Assembly (NCBI GenBank): GCA_027924585.1
Contig: BSBM01000994.1
Span: 9,245,001 to 9,309,000, forward strand
Length of the DNA: 64,000 bases
Direction: 5' to 3'
Source of the DNA: Larix kaempferi
Lineage: Eukaryota > Streptophyta > Pinopsida > Pinales > Pinaceae
The translations under genes were made by a program, and so were the position numbers. This document shows, piece by piece, positions 48,165 to 59,900 of this stretch. How positions within the stretch are numbered: position 1 is the first letter of the stretch; every line of letters starts with the position of its first letter. Below the pieces are notes generated by a model. It worked only from the letters and a program-made list of their open reading frames with translations. It was not told the origin of the DNA and did no database searches.

Positions 48165-49034
48165 ATGGAAATCTCTGCTTGGACCAGAGGAAAACATCAG
48201 ATCTATACTATTGATGATAATATGATGTGGTTGGATTATAAGCAAGATTGGAAACCTAGGTGGGAGTTGAGACATACTGAAGTATTAGATGCTAACTTGC
48301 AGGGATCTGATGCTTTTATTAGACTAGTTCCAGAACTCAAAAGAATGCCTATGGGATCCAGTATTGTACCAGAGATGAATTACAACAACTCCCTAAGAAA
48401 AGCAGCTGATGCAAGCAATTGGTTAACACACCTCTACCATGATCTTAACTTAATCACAACAGAGGTCTCTACACATCACCCCAGGCTACAACTAGACCAT
48501 CAATATTCCTGTATTAACCGGATACGTTCTTTGAAAGCATGGCCACATCAAGATGCTAGTCTCCGGTTTCCAAGTACTACCCACACTTATGAAAAATATA
48601 AAAAATTATGGTGGGATTTCTTGAGAAAAGAAAATACAAATAGAACATATAATACCATGCTAAAGTTTGGACATCAAAGCACACATATCCATGAGGATCC
48701 TCCATTCTACGGCCCTGATTGGATGAGAGACTGGTGGCAGTCATTCGGCATCAACCTGACAGCATTAGAACCAGCTGATATTTATAATCTAAAATGGGAC
48801 GTTGGAGAATCTCTTAAACAAGTCAAAGATATTTTGTAGACAAAGATTACTGAGGATAAAATCCTTGAGTACTACTTTCAAAAGAAATAACAATGGCTTG
48901 TCAAAACCCGCATAGAAGTCCACATGCATCAGAATAGACGCGTGGTCCTGAGGTCTGTTTATTCAAAGGCATGGGATACTGAATCCAATGTCTTTCGAGA
49001 ATTATATGGTCCCCCATACTCGGATGAGTTGTAA
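48165..49034 (+). pseudogene. Unrecognised Trp/His-rich ORF carried in CACTA-2
   Basis: The first ATG is at 48165 (MEISAWTRG). The frame is open to the stop at 48837-48839 (224 codons), then continues in frame through two further stops to about 49034 (VVLRSVYSKAWDTESNVF, ELYGPPYSDEL), suggesting a longer original protein. Motifs: KLWWDFLRKENTN, PPFYGPDWMRDWWQSFG. No signal peptide or membrane segment is visible. It resembles in style the orphan gag-like proteins elsewhere in the window but I cannot align them. It could be a nested retroelement gag or captured cargo. It is among the longest uninterrupted frames inside CACTA-2. Confidence 0.45.
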
Positions 49035-49833
49035 ATATCTCAAAAGTATTTGGATATGAGTGGGGCTTGTCCATTCAGATTGTCATAATAAGATTCCATT
49101 TGACTAAGAGAGTGGGCCTGTCCTCTCTAAGTTTTAGGTAGAGAACCATTTAAGGCCTTCAAGTTTTGTTCATTCTGTATTTCAGTTTAGATTTTGAATA
49201 AGATTATACAAGTTTCACAACATTATATAAAATATTGTTTTTGAAGATTTGTGAACAATTATTAACCACCTCAAAGATCTTAGTTTTGAAAGTCATAAAA
49301 ACTTTTAGAAGTTTTCCATAATGGTTAGTTATTTTTATTTTATATTATTATTGCTAAACATAAATATCTTACTAAATGTGAGTGTAATTCAATTACCGAG
49401 GTGATGAACCCAAACTGATGGGATGAGAGAGACTTTAGGGCCATGCCGACAAAGATAGTTAGATGGTTTGATATGGGACTCAAGACCCAAAGGAGCAATA
49501 AAAGACAGCTCATAATTGCATGAATTTCTACACCTAAGAAATATAAAGTGATCCTCTTCCTCATCACTTGAATGCCTACATCTTGAGAAAGGGAATGCGG
49601 TACAAGTCACCTTATAAAAGGCGCTAGATGTCACCTTTTAAGAGGTGTTATGCCTTGCGGTCCTATCTAAACGTTTTTCCCATGGTGCAGGTAGAACCAA
49701 ACAAGTATTTGTTAGATCTATCTTCCTCGAGCGAGGGGATTTTAGGAAGGCTAGAGGAAAGTGAGACATCCAGTAGGTCTATAAGAGTTTATCGACTAGA
49801 TGTCAAAAGACCAGAAGAAATTTCCATAAACGC

Positions 49834-50400
49834 ATGGAATATTTTCGCGCTCAAGGGGGGTCATATTCCTATGATGATGAGACAATAGACGACGTCAAGG
49901 TTCCCTTGAGGTACAGACATTTAGTGAAACAATGGGTACCCAAGGATCTTCCTCCACCGAACACATATTTTTGTGTGGACGAGAGGATATATCGAATTGC
50001 ATCGTTGTCATTACATGGTTTGGGGTTATTTTGCATGGATGGCATAAAGGTTCGTTACGACACATGTACAAAATTGATGGAGTATGTTGGACCCTGTTAC
50101 AGCTACAAAGATTGGATGCACCTGGTCCAATATACATGAAGTATGCGTAGATATGGATTGTCAGCAAACTATTTAGAGTTGAAAGACAAAGATCAAAATA
50201 AAGGAGCAACATTGTACATTGACGGAAGGCCAAAGGCCACAGGGAATATTGCGGGGTTTATAAACAGTACACAACCAGGGTCTACAATTAAGCAACCAAA
50301 CTGCGAATTTGAGGGGCGTGAAGGAAACCCTGTTTTTGTATGTGCCATTAAATCAATATTTGCAGGGGAAGAGTTGCTTATTAATTAGAATTTAAATTGA
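49834..50400 (+). other. SET domain (protein lysine methyltransferase-like) coding exon
   Basis: Order of motifs fits a SET domain: HGLGLF at about 50014 (cofactor-site GxG), KLMEYVG at 50074-50091 (Y-x-G), GNIAGFINS at 50242 (family GN.ARF.NH), PNCEF at 50296, and VFVCAIKSIFAGEELLIN to 50385 (family A...I..GEEL...Y). The His of FINH is Ser here. The Tyr expected straight after GEELLIN is a TAG stop (50386-50388), and another stop lies at 50140. So this copy could not be a normal enzyme. The upstream part (49628-49888) is in another frame. The substrate cannot be told from sequence. Confidence 0.68.
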
Positions 50401-50530
50401 GTAGATACAAACATGGTTACTATGGGAGTGGTACATATAACAATTTACTCGACCTTTTATTAATGAATTTAACATCTTAAGGATTTTTCATTAGTTTATT
50501 TCGTTTAAATTTTCCATATTTACTTCGTAG

Positions 50531-51334
50531 GCTAGTGATCAGGAAAAATCCTAGCCAATAGATGGTCGGAGGCGTACATCTTCCTCGAGGGAGCAGGTAT
50601 ACATCTTTGTAATACTAAAAATATAATAAGAAAAACGAGTTTTTTTTGGCTTATTTTTTTCATTATTAGTGTATTGGTTTGGTTTATATAATGTTATCTA
50701 TTTTTGATGCAGAACGTTGATCGAGAAAGCCACCCGAATGTTCATCAGACGACAACAGCCTCAAGGCAACAAGTAAACTTGATTGTAATTGTGCAATTTA
50801 AATATGTCACAATGTTTTCTCATTATATTAATGTTTCAATGAATATTTTGGTTTCATTTAGGTAATTTTATCTATGCTTTTGATACAGGCCGGTTCTGTA
50901 AGGGTCATAGTAGACCATACCATACCTGCCTCGGCGCAACATGTATACATCTTTGTAATAGTAAAACTATAATTATATGAATAATATTTTTTTTTGATGT
51001 TTTTTTTCATGAATAGTTTTGGATTCATTTAGGTGACTTTCACTATGTTTTTGATTTAGGGTTTTGTAAGGGGCAGCTCCCAGATATTAGTAGATCGGGG
51101 CAAGATAGCTATGACCATCGATCCGATGAGTGGATCACGATCCTCAAGGTTGCAGGTATAATTCATTGGAATTGTACCAATATAATACGTAACACAATGT
51201 TTATTTTGTTATGTATTTTTCGTGTGTATACTAGTTTCGTTATGATAATGTTTTCTACTTCTTTTTTGTAGGGGCCCGATGATCGGGGCAAGTCCATAGC
51301 CGTGGATCAGATGACATCATCATCCAGGCATTAG
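50531..51334 (+). other. Array of five short symmetric exons encoding related modules
   Basis: Exons of 66, 60, 54, 96 and 63 bases, each bounded by a pyrimidine-rich AG acceptor and a GTATA/GTAAAC donor, all in the same phase. The encoded modules have a recurrent shape: a Gly/Ala/Asn-x-Asp-Arg start, then a Ser/Arg-rich end closing in Gln or a Gln-derived codon (TSSSREQ, TTTASRQQ, IPASAQH, GSRSSRLQ, MTSSSRH plus TAG). The introns also share phrases ('gtatacatctttgtaata' twice). This looks like exon duplication. Confidence 0.55.
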
Positions 51335-52086
51335 GTAAACCTAGTTTTAATTTTAGGAATCTATCATGATAGATATCTTTTGTTAATATAATTTTAGGAA
51401 TCTATCATGATAGAACTCAATAGTGTTTTATATATTTTTGTTGCAGCCGAGTAAATCGATGTATGAAACAACATCGCAAGAATATTTAATAGATACTGAA
51501 GTGGCTGAGATGTAGTTAACGATATCGAAAAAATTGGTGAAGCCACGGACCCGTTTAAGATGATAGAAAAAATGTTGAATAAATATAGTGCGGAAATCAT
51601 TTCTCTGCTAATCAGGATTCCGCAGGCAAGCCAAATTAGAGCAAGGATTGAATTGTTAGAACAGAGATCTGAAACCTTGCGAGTAAGTTGAGGAATCTTG
51701 AATCATAAAATATTCATTTATAACTTTTCAATTTTCTCTTTTATATGATAGTATTGAACGTATAAAATGTGGTTTGTATTTACATAATTATCAGGGACCA
51801 CACAATAGTGGTCAAGGCGGTGTTGGCCCCAGCGAGGCTCGTGGAGAGACGTCGCATCATGAGAAAACGACTCCACGTGCATCGAATCCTTTGCCATTGT
51901 TGTCGACTGAATAGTCGGCAACACGTTCCGAAACACCATGGACCCTAGGTGTGAGTGCACCGGCCACTAGTGATCCACGCACACCAGATCGTCCAGAAGA
52001 AGGGGTTGACACCGAGACTCTTAGTAATATTGATATCGCCCTAGCTACATTTCCAGATCGTCCCGTGTCACTAGCACAGTAAAAAT

Positions 52087-53024
52087 GGAGGCAACATTTT
52101 TGGTGGACCAAAATCTCATCCCAATAAATATCGAGAAGATCCTAGGTAATTAATATACATTGATCAATTTAGTGTTTATAATTTCATTGTAATATACCGA
52201 TAAAACATTTTTTTTCAAATAATTATGATCATGGCATGATCATTTTGCAGGAAATGATGTTTTCTATAAACAAATGAATGACTTTTTCTTGGAGATCTTC
52301 GGGCCCACCATCCGAACAAGGTGGAATACACAACCGAAATATTTAAAAGATGACCTCACTAAGCGATTGGTTGGCCTGTTCGGCGACAAGACCTTCAATC
52401 AAGCCCAGGTCCTAAAAAGGGCTAGACAACATATGAAGGTTGTCCGAGACCAATATAGGACCCACCTGGAAAAAAACCATAGGTATGAGCATCCTCCAAT
52501 GATTCCAGCAATGGAGTGGAAATATCTAGTGGAAGATGGAAAGGAGAGGGATCAGAGAAAAGAAGGAAAGATACCACCAAGCACAAGGAGGTATGCAATA
52601 CTTTCCGTAATGTAATTCTAAACCTTATTATTATTGATTTCTATATCGAATTTGGAACATCTAATGTATTTCAACACTTGCATAGGCTGTCAGACACTTC
52701 AAAGCCACAAAGGCAAGACTGGAAAAGATAGGTCAGCACAAGCTTGGACCTGGTGGTTATTTGAATTTGGCGGTAGGAATTGTAAGTTTCGAAAAACCAA
52801 TCATGCACACAAATAATAAATTACAAATTATTTTTCATTTTATTGCACCGCAAAATGTTAATTAACGATGTTTTGCAAATATGCAGGCCGACCGATTCAA
52901 TGAAGTGGCCATTGCGGAAGGCATGAAGCTTGGCTTCCAGCAAGGCTTTGGAGCTATTGTTGAACACCGAAAAAGCTTATCTGGGAAAACACAGTCTTCT
53001 GGTACCAATCCATCCGGTGCATAG
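52087..53024 (+). other. TNPA/Transposase_24-like region
   Basis: Spliced reading gives a helical, basic region: MEATFLVDQNLIPINIEKIL; FLEIFGPTIRTRW; LTKRLVGLFGD; QHMKVVRDQYRTHLEKNHRY, then PAMEWKYLVEDGK; ending AVRHFKATKARLEKIGQHKL; LGFQQGFGAIVEHRK. The layout (basic helices, a Pro then Trp segment, then a C-terminal coil) is like plant Transposase_24/TNPA proteins of CACTA elements, which bind subterminal repeats. No motif is diagnostic, so the assignment leans on position within the element. Confidence 0.5.
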
Positions 53025-53639
53025 GTATATAAAATCTATATAGTTTAATGAAGATTTATTGCTTGTGCAACCTATTCGTTATAAATACTTGACATAAAAT
53101 ATTGACTCTGTTTTGAGCAGGAAAGTAATGATCCCCTTAATGTTGAGGAGGGACAACAACAAATAGAAAATCATGCTTCGAATCCTGGTAAAGAATTTAT
53201 TCATATGCTACAATTTTATGTATAGCATTGCAAATGGTGAACATTAATTGTAGTTCACCATATTTCAACTGCAAAGCATGTAGAGGGTGAAACTGTACAG
53301 GTTGAGCCTAGACAAGAACATGAACAACATGATGTGGCCATATCAGGTAAAAAAACACCTTTGTAATGTTTTTTTTAAATGAAATACTTGTCATTACAAT
53401 AGCAAAATATAACGATGTAACATTTTCACATTGTTGCAGCAAATCCGAACCCCTTGCCGCAAAATCCACATCTGGATCAACACTATAGGATGCAGACATC
53501 ACGAGAAGCGCTTGATGAAGAACCAAGAACTGGAGGAGAAAGTCCAGATTGAGATGGTCTTATTAGAGATTATGTAGTACAACAAAAGAGAAGAAAAACT
53601 AAAAAGAAGTGACTGGAAAAACGTCGTCTAATTATTTTT

Positions 53640-53885
53640 GATAATAATATATCATCCATGATTTTTGGCCTAATGAATGAATGGATGGTTTAATGAATGG
53701 TTTAATGGTTTAATGTTTTAGTGTAGTAAACTGTTACCTTTATTGAATGCCAACTTTTATTGAATGAATGTGTTGAATGAATGAATGAATGGTTTATTGA
53801 ATGCTATCTTTTATTGAATGAATGTGTTGACTGATTGAAACAATGGTTTAATGAATGTTAGCCTTTATTGAATGAATGGTAGATG
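53640..53885. repeat. GAATGAAT/GGTTTAATGAATG minisatellite
   Basis: Runs of 'gaatgaatgaatg' alternate with 'ggtttaatg' and two longer repeats of 'tatcttttattgaatgaatg' then 'tgttga'. It directly follows the end of the SET/TNPA-like gene. Noncoding. Confidence 0.75.
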
Positions 53886-53949
53886 AAAGTTCATGATGAA
53901 GTATGCATGAATTTGCACATAATGTTTTTTCCAGGTACATGCATTGGGT

Positions 53950-54066
53950 ATGGGGAATTGAGAGTGATGTGAGGGGGGGTAGGGGCCATAAGAGCTTCCA
54001 CCTTCACGTGGTTGGCCCTGTTCAGTAGAGAATATTAAATTATTCTTGAAACATAGAGCAGCTCAA
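53950..54066 (+). other. 3' tail block shared with CACTA-1
   Basis: Same ordered phrases as 855-962 on the minus strand ('gatgtgagggggggta', 'gcttccaccttcacgtggtt', 'gtagagaatattaa'). Confidence 0.75.
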
Positions 54067-55584
54067 TGAATGGCTATGATGCTGGCTTTCTACAACCCAC
54101 TCGCGTGTCATCTAAATTTTGACAATTTCTTGGAGCTTGTCATGATGTTTGGTTGCTCCTCATAACCAATTTTGAGTTTCCACAACTTCAAAGGCTGAGT
54201 AAATGATGCACTGGAATCAATATCCTTAACCTTCTCTTTAATTTCCTTGGAATATCCTTGAGATTATTTGAATGAGATATGTCTCAAATCCTCTAGATCA
54301 TTTGCATCCTCTCCATTATGTCCAATCTTCATGCAATAGAGAATATATCTCGTCTCTTTTTGTGGGGAGAATAATGTGGAGAGTGAAGATTAAATAGGAT
54401 GAGAGGTTGTTTGTATCCCTAAGCCAAGTATAAGAAATTGTATAGAGAGTTATAAGAAAACTGAAGGTCAACGATGTCAACGAGGTGGACATAAGTCCAT
54501 GGAGGAGATAAAGGGAAACTCCTATTTAACAGTTGTCGTTTATCTTCCAAGTGAATATTTCCTTAGTGTATATGTATTAGGGATTGGTAAACAAACGTTA
54601 ATTATAATGGGGGTTCATTGGAACTCCATAACAGTCGTTGGAGAAAATAGATGTTGGATAGTTCATGAAGGTTGTGTTTGCACACATAGGTTACCATTCA
54701 AATTGACATTGTTATAGAGATTGAGTGAGATGCAAGCATTGCAGAATCATTTCCAGATGTTGGCAACCAGTCTCAATTAGGCTGTATTGGCCTACATTGA
54801 AGGCACTTCATCAAAATTTGAAGTGTTTTCCCCATCTTTTTCCTTTTTAACACTAATGTATAATATATTAAATCAAGTTCACGAATTCCAAGTAATGAAA
54901 ATCCATAGGATTTTTTTAGTTGTATTGCAGCGCTTATTGCTTTGGTCTATCTTTTTGTTAAATATGTTTTAAATTTTCTGTCAAGGAATAATACTCGAAT
55001 GGTGAGAGGAAAAAGTCATGATATCTTGATCATCTACTAATTCTCCTATATATATAAATAAAATCTTTTAATCTTTACATATTTAGATTAGTTTTCACTT
55101 CTGTTTCACTTAACTAGATTTAAAATTGGTTTCACTTTCATTGCTATAGCTAGATGTGCACTTTATATAATCTTTACTTATTTAGATTTAGATTTAGTAC
55201 GTGGAACTTGCTGCATCAATTATCATGCATAAAAGTGAAGATCTGCATGATAGAGTTCGTTCTTGACATATATAAACAACCTCATCAATTCCTCATAGTC
55301 TACAGATTTCTTCTCAATGAGAAGATCTGCTAACTTGTGAAGAATATCAATGTGTCATGTGATTATTGTCTTAGCCCTTTCATAGGCCTGCTTTCCCTAA
55401 TAAAGGATTTCCACGACCCCCCTCTGAGGGATAGTGGTCCAATAGCAAGTCTTTCAACCATATGCCTGGAAACACGAGAAACTTGTTGAAAGTCTTTTGA
55501 AGGGCTCCAAAAAAAAATGCCCTTCTAATAAAAATTAAGACCCAGCCTTCAAATTTGATCAGAACATAATAGCGTATTTTTTTT
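54067..55584. other. No gene recognised; interior of the CACTA-2 3' region
   Basis: Short frames only. AT-rich. No motif was seen. Confidence 0.45.
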
Positions 55585-56237
55585 TTAAATTACCATACGG
55601 TCGTCGGATATCTGACTTCCACGCCTTAGATATCCGACGTTCTCTCCATACCACCGACGACTAAGAACGTTGGATATCAGCCCTTTTCTCTTGGAACGGT
55701 CGTCGGATATCCAGCTTCCATGCCTTAGATATCCGACGTTCTTGCCATACCACCAAAGGCTAAGAACGTCGGATATCAGCCCTTTTCTCTTGGAACGATC
55801 GTTGGATATTTGACTTCCATGCCTTAGATATCCGACGTTCTTTCCATACCACCGACGGCTAAGAACGTCAGATATCAACCCTTTTATCTTGGAACGATTG
55901 TCGGATATCCGATGTCCACACCTTAGATATCCGAGGTTCTTTCCATACCACCAATGGCTAAGAACGTCGGATACCAACCCTTTTCTCATGGAACGGTCGT
56001 CGGATATCCAACTTCAAATTAAGTGATAGTCATCGGATATCTGACTTCATATTAAGTGCGACTCGTCGGATCTCCGACGAGAATGTGTTGTCAGATATCC
56101 GACGGGCGGCCTACCGTCGGATATCAGTGGAATTTGGACCGACGTTAAAAAATTATGAAGGTTGTCAGATGGTCGACAAAAAGATGTAGAAAATCCGACA
56201 TTTTGGCTGTCAAATTTTGGGTCAAAAAAACCTAGTG
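55585..56237 (-). repeat. CACTA-2 3' TIR and subterminal repeats (99-bp period)
   Basis: Four tandem units with a period of about 99 bases (unit starts near 55693, 55792, 55891, 55990 at 'ggaacggtcgtcgg'). Each carries two or three TCGGATAT/ATATCCGAC sites in both orientations. Looser sites follow up to the CACTA end at 56237. The 134-codon minus frame across the units is an artefact of the repeat. Confidence 0.88.
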
Positions 56238-56996
56238 GATGGTGGTAGCCTACCTTAAGGAGCTTTTTTATATTCTAGTGTTCATTCTTATGTGGATTTT
56301 TTTTTTTTTTCTAAATTTTAAGGGTTCTATGTCATTTTTGATTCATTGTTTGGGTTAGGTGTCACTACAAGTTGGATATTGAAAGTATTGTTTTGTAGCA
56401 AGCATGGATTGTAGAGTGATAATTGCTTCCATAAGGAGGCTTTGATGGTGTTGCTCTACCTTAAGGGTTTTTTCTATATTTGTGTTCTTTATGGTGTGAA
56501 TGCAAATTGTTATATCTAAAGTTTAAGTATTCTATATTATTTGTGATTCAATTTCAAGGGTTAAGAATCACTAAAAGTGGTATTAAAGGATTTTCACTAC
56601 AAGTGGTGTCAAATCTCCTTCTTGGACAAAAAAGGGGATAATTTTTTCCTTTTGAATTTTTTTAGGAAAGAAAGAGAACAGTGCTATTTAGATCTATTTC
56701 TAAAATTTTACGTGTAGAAGATTAAGAAATTAGCTATATATCTAGATTCCTCTCGAAAAAATACCCAAGTTAAAAAAAATCATCCAGGTCAAAGTCTAGG
56801 AAGTGGAGTTATAGTTGTTTTAAAATCGACCATTTTAGTTTCAGTTTTTTTTAGGTGACGAACATGTAGATTGAAGATCAATATCTTTTGAAAGAGTGCC
56901 CACATTTTTGTAAAACCAACAATAGTAGATGCATAATGACTGTTGCATTTCATAATTGTGGTCGTGTTATAGAGACTCCAAGGAATATTGAGGGAG
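56238..56996 (+). mobile_element. Leader of the third tandem copy (int2), resumed after CACTA-2
   Basis: Continues 34956-35011 and matches 32778-33270: 'gttgctctaccttaagggtt', 'gttctttatggtgtgaat', 'gattcaatttcaagggttaa', 'aaaatacccaagttaaaaaa'. It is interrupted at 56996 by a gypsy element and resumes at 61324 ('aatatccatagaaaagtaag', against 'aatatccattgaaaagtaag' at 33288) before diverging near 61391. Confidence 0.7.
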
Positions 56997-59900
56997 TGTT
57001 AGGAACCCATGTCAACCCTTCTATATACTTGGTTACTATATTGTTGTTGGATGCATATGCTTTGTAATTCGTCCCGTAGTATTTGTTGATCCATAGTTTG
57101 TATTATTGTTGTTGGACGCATATGCTTTGTAAGTCGACCCGTAGTAATTGTTGATCCATATTTTGTATTGGCCCATGGTTTGTATTGACACATGGTATTG
57201 GTGCCTAGACTTAGTATATAAGTTTGTGTTGAGACCAATGAAGGTACCGTGAAGTTATTTGTATTGAGCTTTCTCAAAGGAGGTTTCCCCCTCAAAGTGG
57301 CATGCGATCAATAAAAGCGATTCTAAGTTCTGTTATTTATGCTATCTTGCATATTCTCATTAATTAATTGTTGCAGGTTCTTCACATCTGGTATCAGAGC
57401 ACTTTCTTGGGCTCACTGGGTGAAATTTCTGCCAATTTTTTTTCGCATCTGTTGCAGGTTCGGATCTGGGAATAATCCCTATCTGCTTAATTGTGGGAAG
57501 TACTTGGGAATAATCCCTAAAATGCACTGTGAGGAGTATCACAGGAACCTCGAAGTAGCTGGCCCATTGAGAGGACCTGCCAGCGAAAAGGGAAACGACC
57601 CCTACCTAATTAACTAGTTCCCACCCGTGAGGTAAACCAAGAGCTGTCGTTTGTGGCAAAGTGGTTATCAGTTTTACCTGAGCCATGGAGTGAGGGGTAA
57701 TTCCCCAATACGCAAGCTGTCAGACAACATTGGTGACCGAGTGAAACCCCTGAACTGTTAGGAAGACAAGCATACCTGGGGTCCATATCTATTTTCAGCT
57801 GAACTGTTGCCGATCACTTTCGCGCTGTTTCAGATCCAGCAGTTTTAGATCCATTCTGAAATCCATTCCAGATCCTGCCTTTTTCAATCCATTCGGATTC
57901 GTTTCAGATCCATTCTGAAAAAAAAATCCATTTTTCGCCATCTCTGTTTTAACTCTGTTTCCCCTGAAACTTCACTGACACCCCTACAATCCCATTCTGC
58001 ATATTTCATTCCTGAGGACCTTATCCCAAATTCCACTTCCCAAAACCAGAAATCCCACATTTGTCTATTTTTAGGGTTTGCCATAACTTCTTCGATTTTC
58101 ACCCAATCGCCTTCAAATTTTGCCACCGTGTTCATTCCCTATTTTTGCTTCTTTGTCCCTCTCTGACAAATTTTCCAATTCTTTCACCCTTCTTCTGAAA
58201 TCCTCATTTTCTGCTTCCCTGTCCTTTCGAAAGTGTCCAAAACCTAGTCAAACCCCAATTACCCATCAGAGTTTTTCCCAAATCCAAATTTCCCTTTACT
58301 AAATAAGCTTCTGTTTATGTTTTTCTACCCATTCCCCCCCACCCCCCCCCCCAAAAAAAAAGAAACTCCTGGTTATGGTTGTCACCCATGCAGGAGCAAA
58401 AACCATGGAGGAAGTACTTGCAGCCATCCAAACCAAACTTCAGGATCTGGATGAAAAATTTCTCAGCCTCCATCTTCAGCATTCAGCCGTGAATAATAAC
58501 CGACAACCAGAACATTTTGGAACCACTGGGTTCTCTTCTTCTAGCAATTTTCATGGGCCGAAGCTTGATTTTCCTCGCTTCAATGGTACTGATCCGACTT
58601 GGTGGATATACCGGGAAGAACAATATTTCAGTCTGCATAATACTTTTGATGTCTAGAAATTTCCACTTGCATCCTTTCATTTGGAACAGGAAGCCCTTCA
58701 ATGGTACCACTGGTACATCAAAGATTATCACGAGCCAAACTGGATAGATTTTTGCCAACTCCTTTTGCAACGATTTGGTCCTAGTGCTTTTGATGACTTC
58801 CCGAGAGCACTCACTAAACTTCGCTAAATTGGCACAGTGAGAGAGTATCAGACAGAATTTGAGAAACTGACAATAACATAGAAGGATTGTCTGATGAATT
58901 CTACAGGAGTTGTTTTATCAGTGGTCTCAAGGATGAAATCTGCTCAGAGGTCAAAATGTTCTGTCCCAACACAATGATGGAAGTCTTAGGGTTGGCTAAT
59001 TTCGAAGAGGACAAGATCGTAGCCCAACAACGCTCCAAACCCAACTTTGTTCCCTTCAGAAATATGGATTCCCAACGACCTCCTATCACGCCAACTCCTC
59101 GACCAACTCCTCTCAAGCATTTGTCTGAACCAGAGATGCGGGCACGTCGAGAAAAAGGGCTTTGTTATAATTGTGATGAGAAATTCACTGGCGGACATAG
59201 ATGTGTTGAGCAAAAGCTATATCTCTTGGATGTGGATTCTCTGCCTTCCTCTAAACTTGGTGAAGAAGCTCTAGATACAATAGATGATCAGGTCGACATT
59301 CAACACCCGCCTGTTGACCCCCCATATCAGGATGACCCACTAGAGATCTCTCTCCATGCTGTAACCGACGTCACCACCCCACAAACAATGCTGGTTAGGG
59401 GTTACTTCAAGAAGCTCCCTCTTATCATACCCATTGATTCTGGTAGCACTCATAACTTCATTGACCCTCAGATCGCCAAACAGGATGATTGTTTTATCCA
59501 TCCTTGCTCCAAATTTGAAGTCATGGTCGCCAATGGGGGCACATTACCTTGCAGGGGAAAGTGTCACAATGTGCGTATCTCTTTGGAAGATTATAACTTG
59601 CGCTCTGACATGTTTTCCTTGTCCTTAGGAGGATGTGATATGGTTTTGGGTGTTCAATGGTTACGCACACTTGGCCCCATCTTATGAGATTTTGCTGAAA
59701 TTTGGATGCAGTTTTCAGTCAATGGAACACAACACAAATTTACAGGATTACAACTAGGGTCTCTCCGCATCATCAATTCACATCGCCTAGAAAAGATCCT
59801 TAAGAAGAATTCACATGGTGTCATCGCTTAACTCCATTCCATATAGATGCACCCACTAACGGTCTCCACTACTTCCTTGGATAGATATGCAGGTGTCTTT

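Larger units (their letters stand above)
49628..53611 (+). pseudogene. SET-domain plus TNPA/Transposase_24-like multi-exon gene of CACTA-2
   Basis: A chain of exons with good GT/AG borders in one direction: SET exon (to about 50400); 50531-50596, 50713-50772, 50889-50942, 51060-51155 and 51272-51334 (all multiples of three); 51447-51682; 51795-52145; 52251-52590; 52686-52772; 52887-53024; 53121-53187; 53254-53346; and 53440-53611. The last ends in a basic tail KRRKTKKK. In-frame stops (for example 50140, 50386, 51332, 53022, 53551) and at least one frameshift (near 52080) show decay. The position beside the shared 3' tail is where CACTA elements carry their second (TNPA) gene. That all exons form one transcript is inference; two genes are possible. 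Start not determined. Confidence 0.6.
35012..56237 (+). mobile_element. CACTA-2: complete 21.2-kb CACTA transposon, TSD GAT
   Basis: Left end CACTACAAGATTTGAACCC at 35012. The right end at 56237, read inward on the minus strand, is CACTAGGTTTTTTTGACCC. Both are followed by AAAATCC/AAAATTT-like words. The 3-bp target duplication GAT is perfect (35009-35011 and 56238-56240). Both ends carry palindromic GTCGGATATCCGAC subterminal repeats. Cargo in order: decayed Tnp2 transposase (35574-39340), AT-rich and purine-rich repeats, old gypsy/copia relics, an unrecognised ORF (48165) and a SET/TNPA-like gene (49628-53611). It interrupts the leader of the tandem LTR element. Confidence 0.9.

Noticed and set aside
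55585-55989. 134-codon minus-strand ORF with internal repeats
   Set aside because: It is a translation of the 99-bp subterminal repeat units of CACTA-2; the period is a multiple of three, so it stays open by chance.
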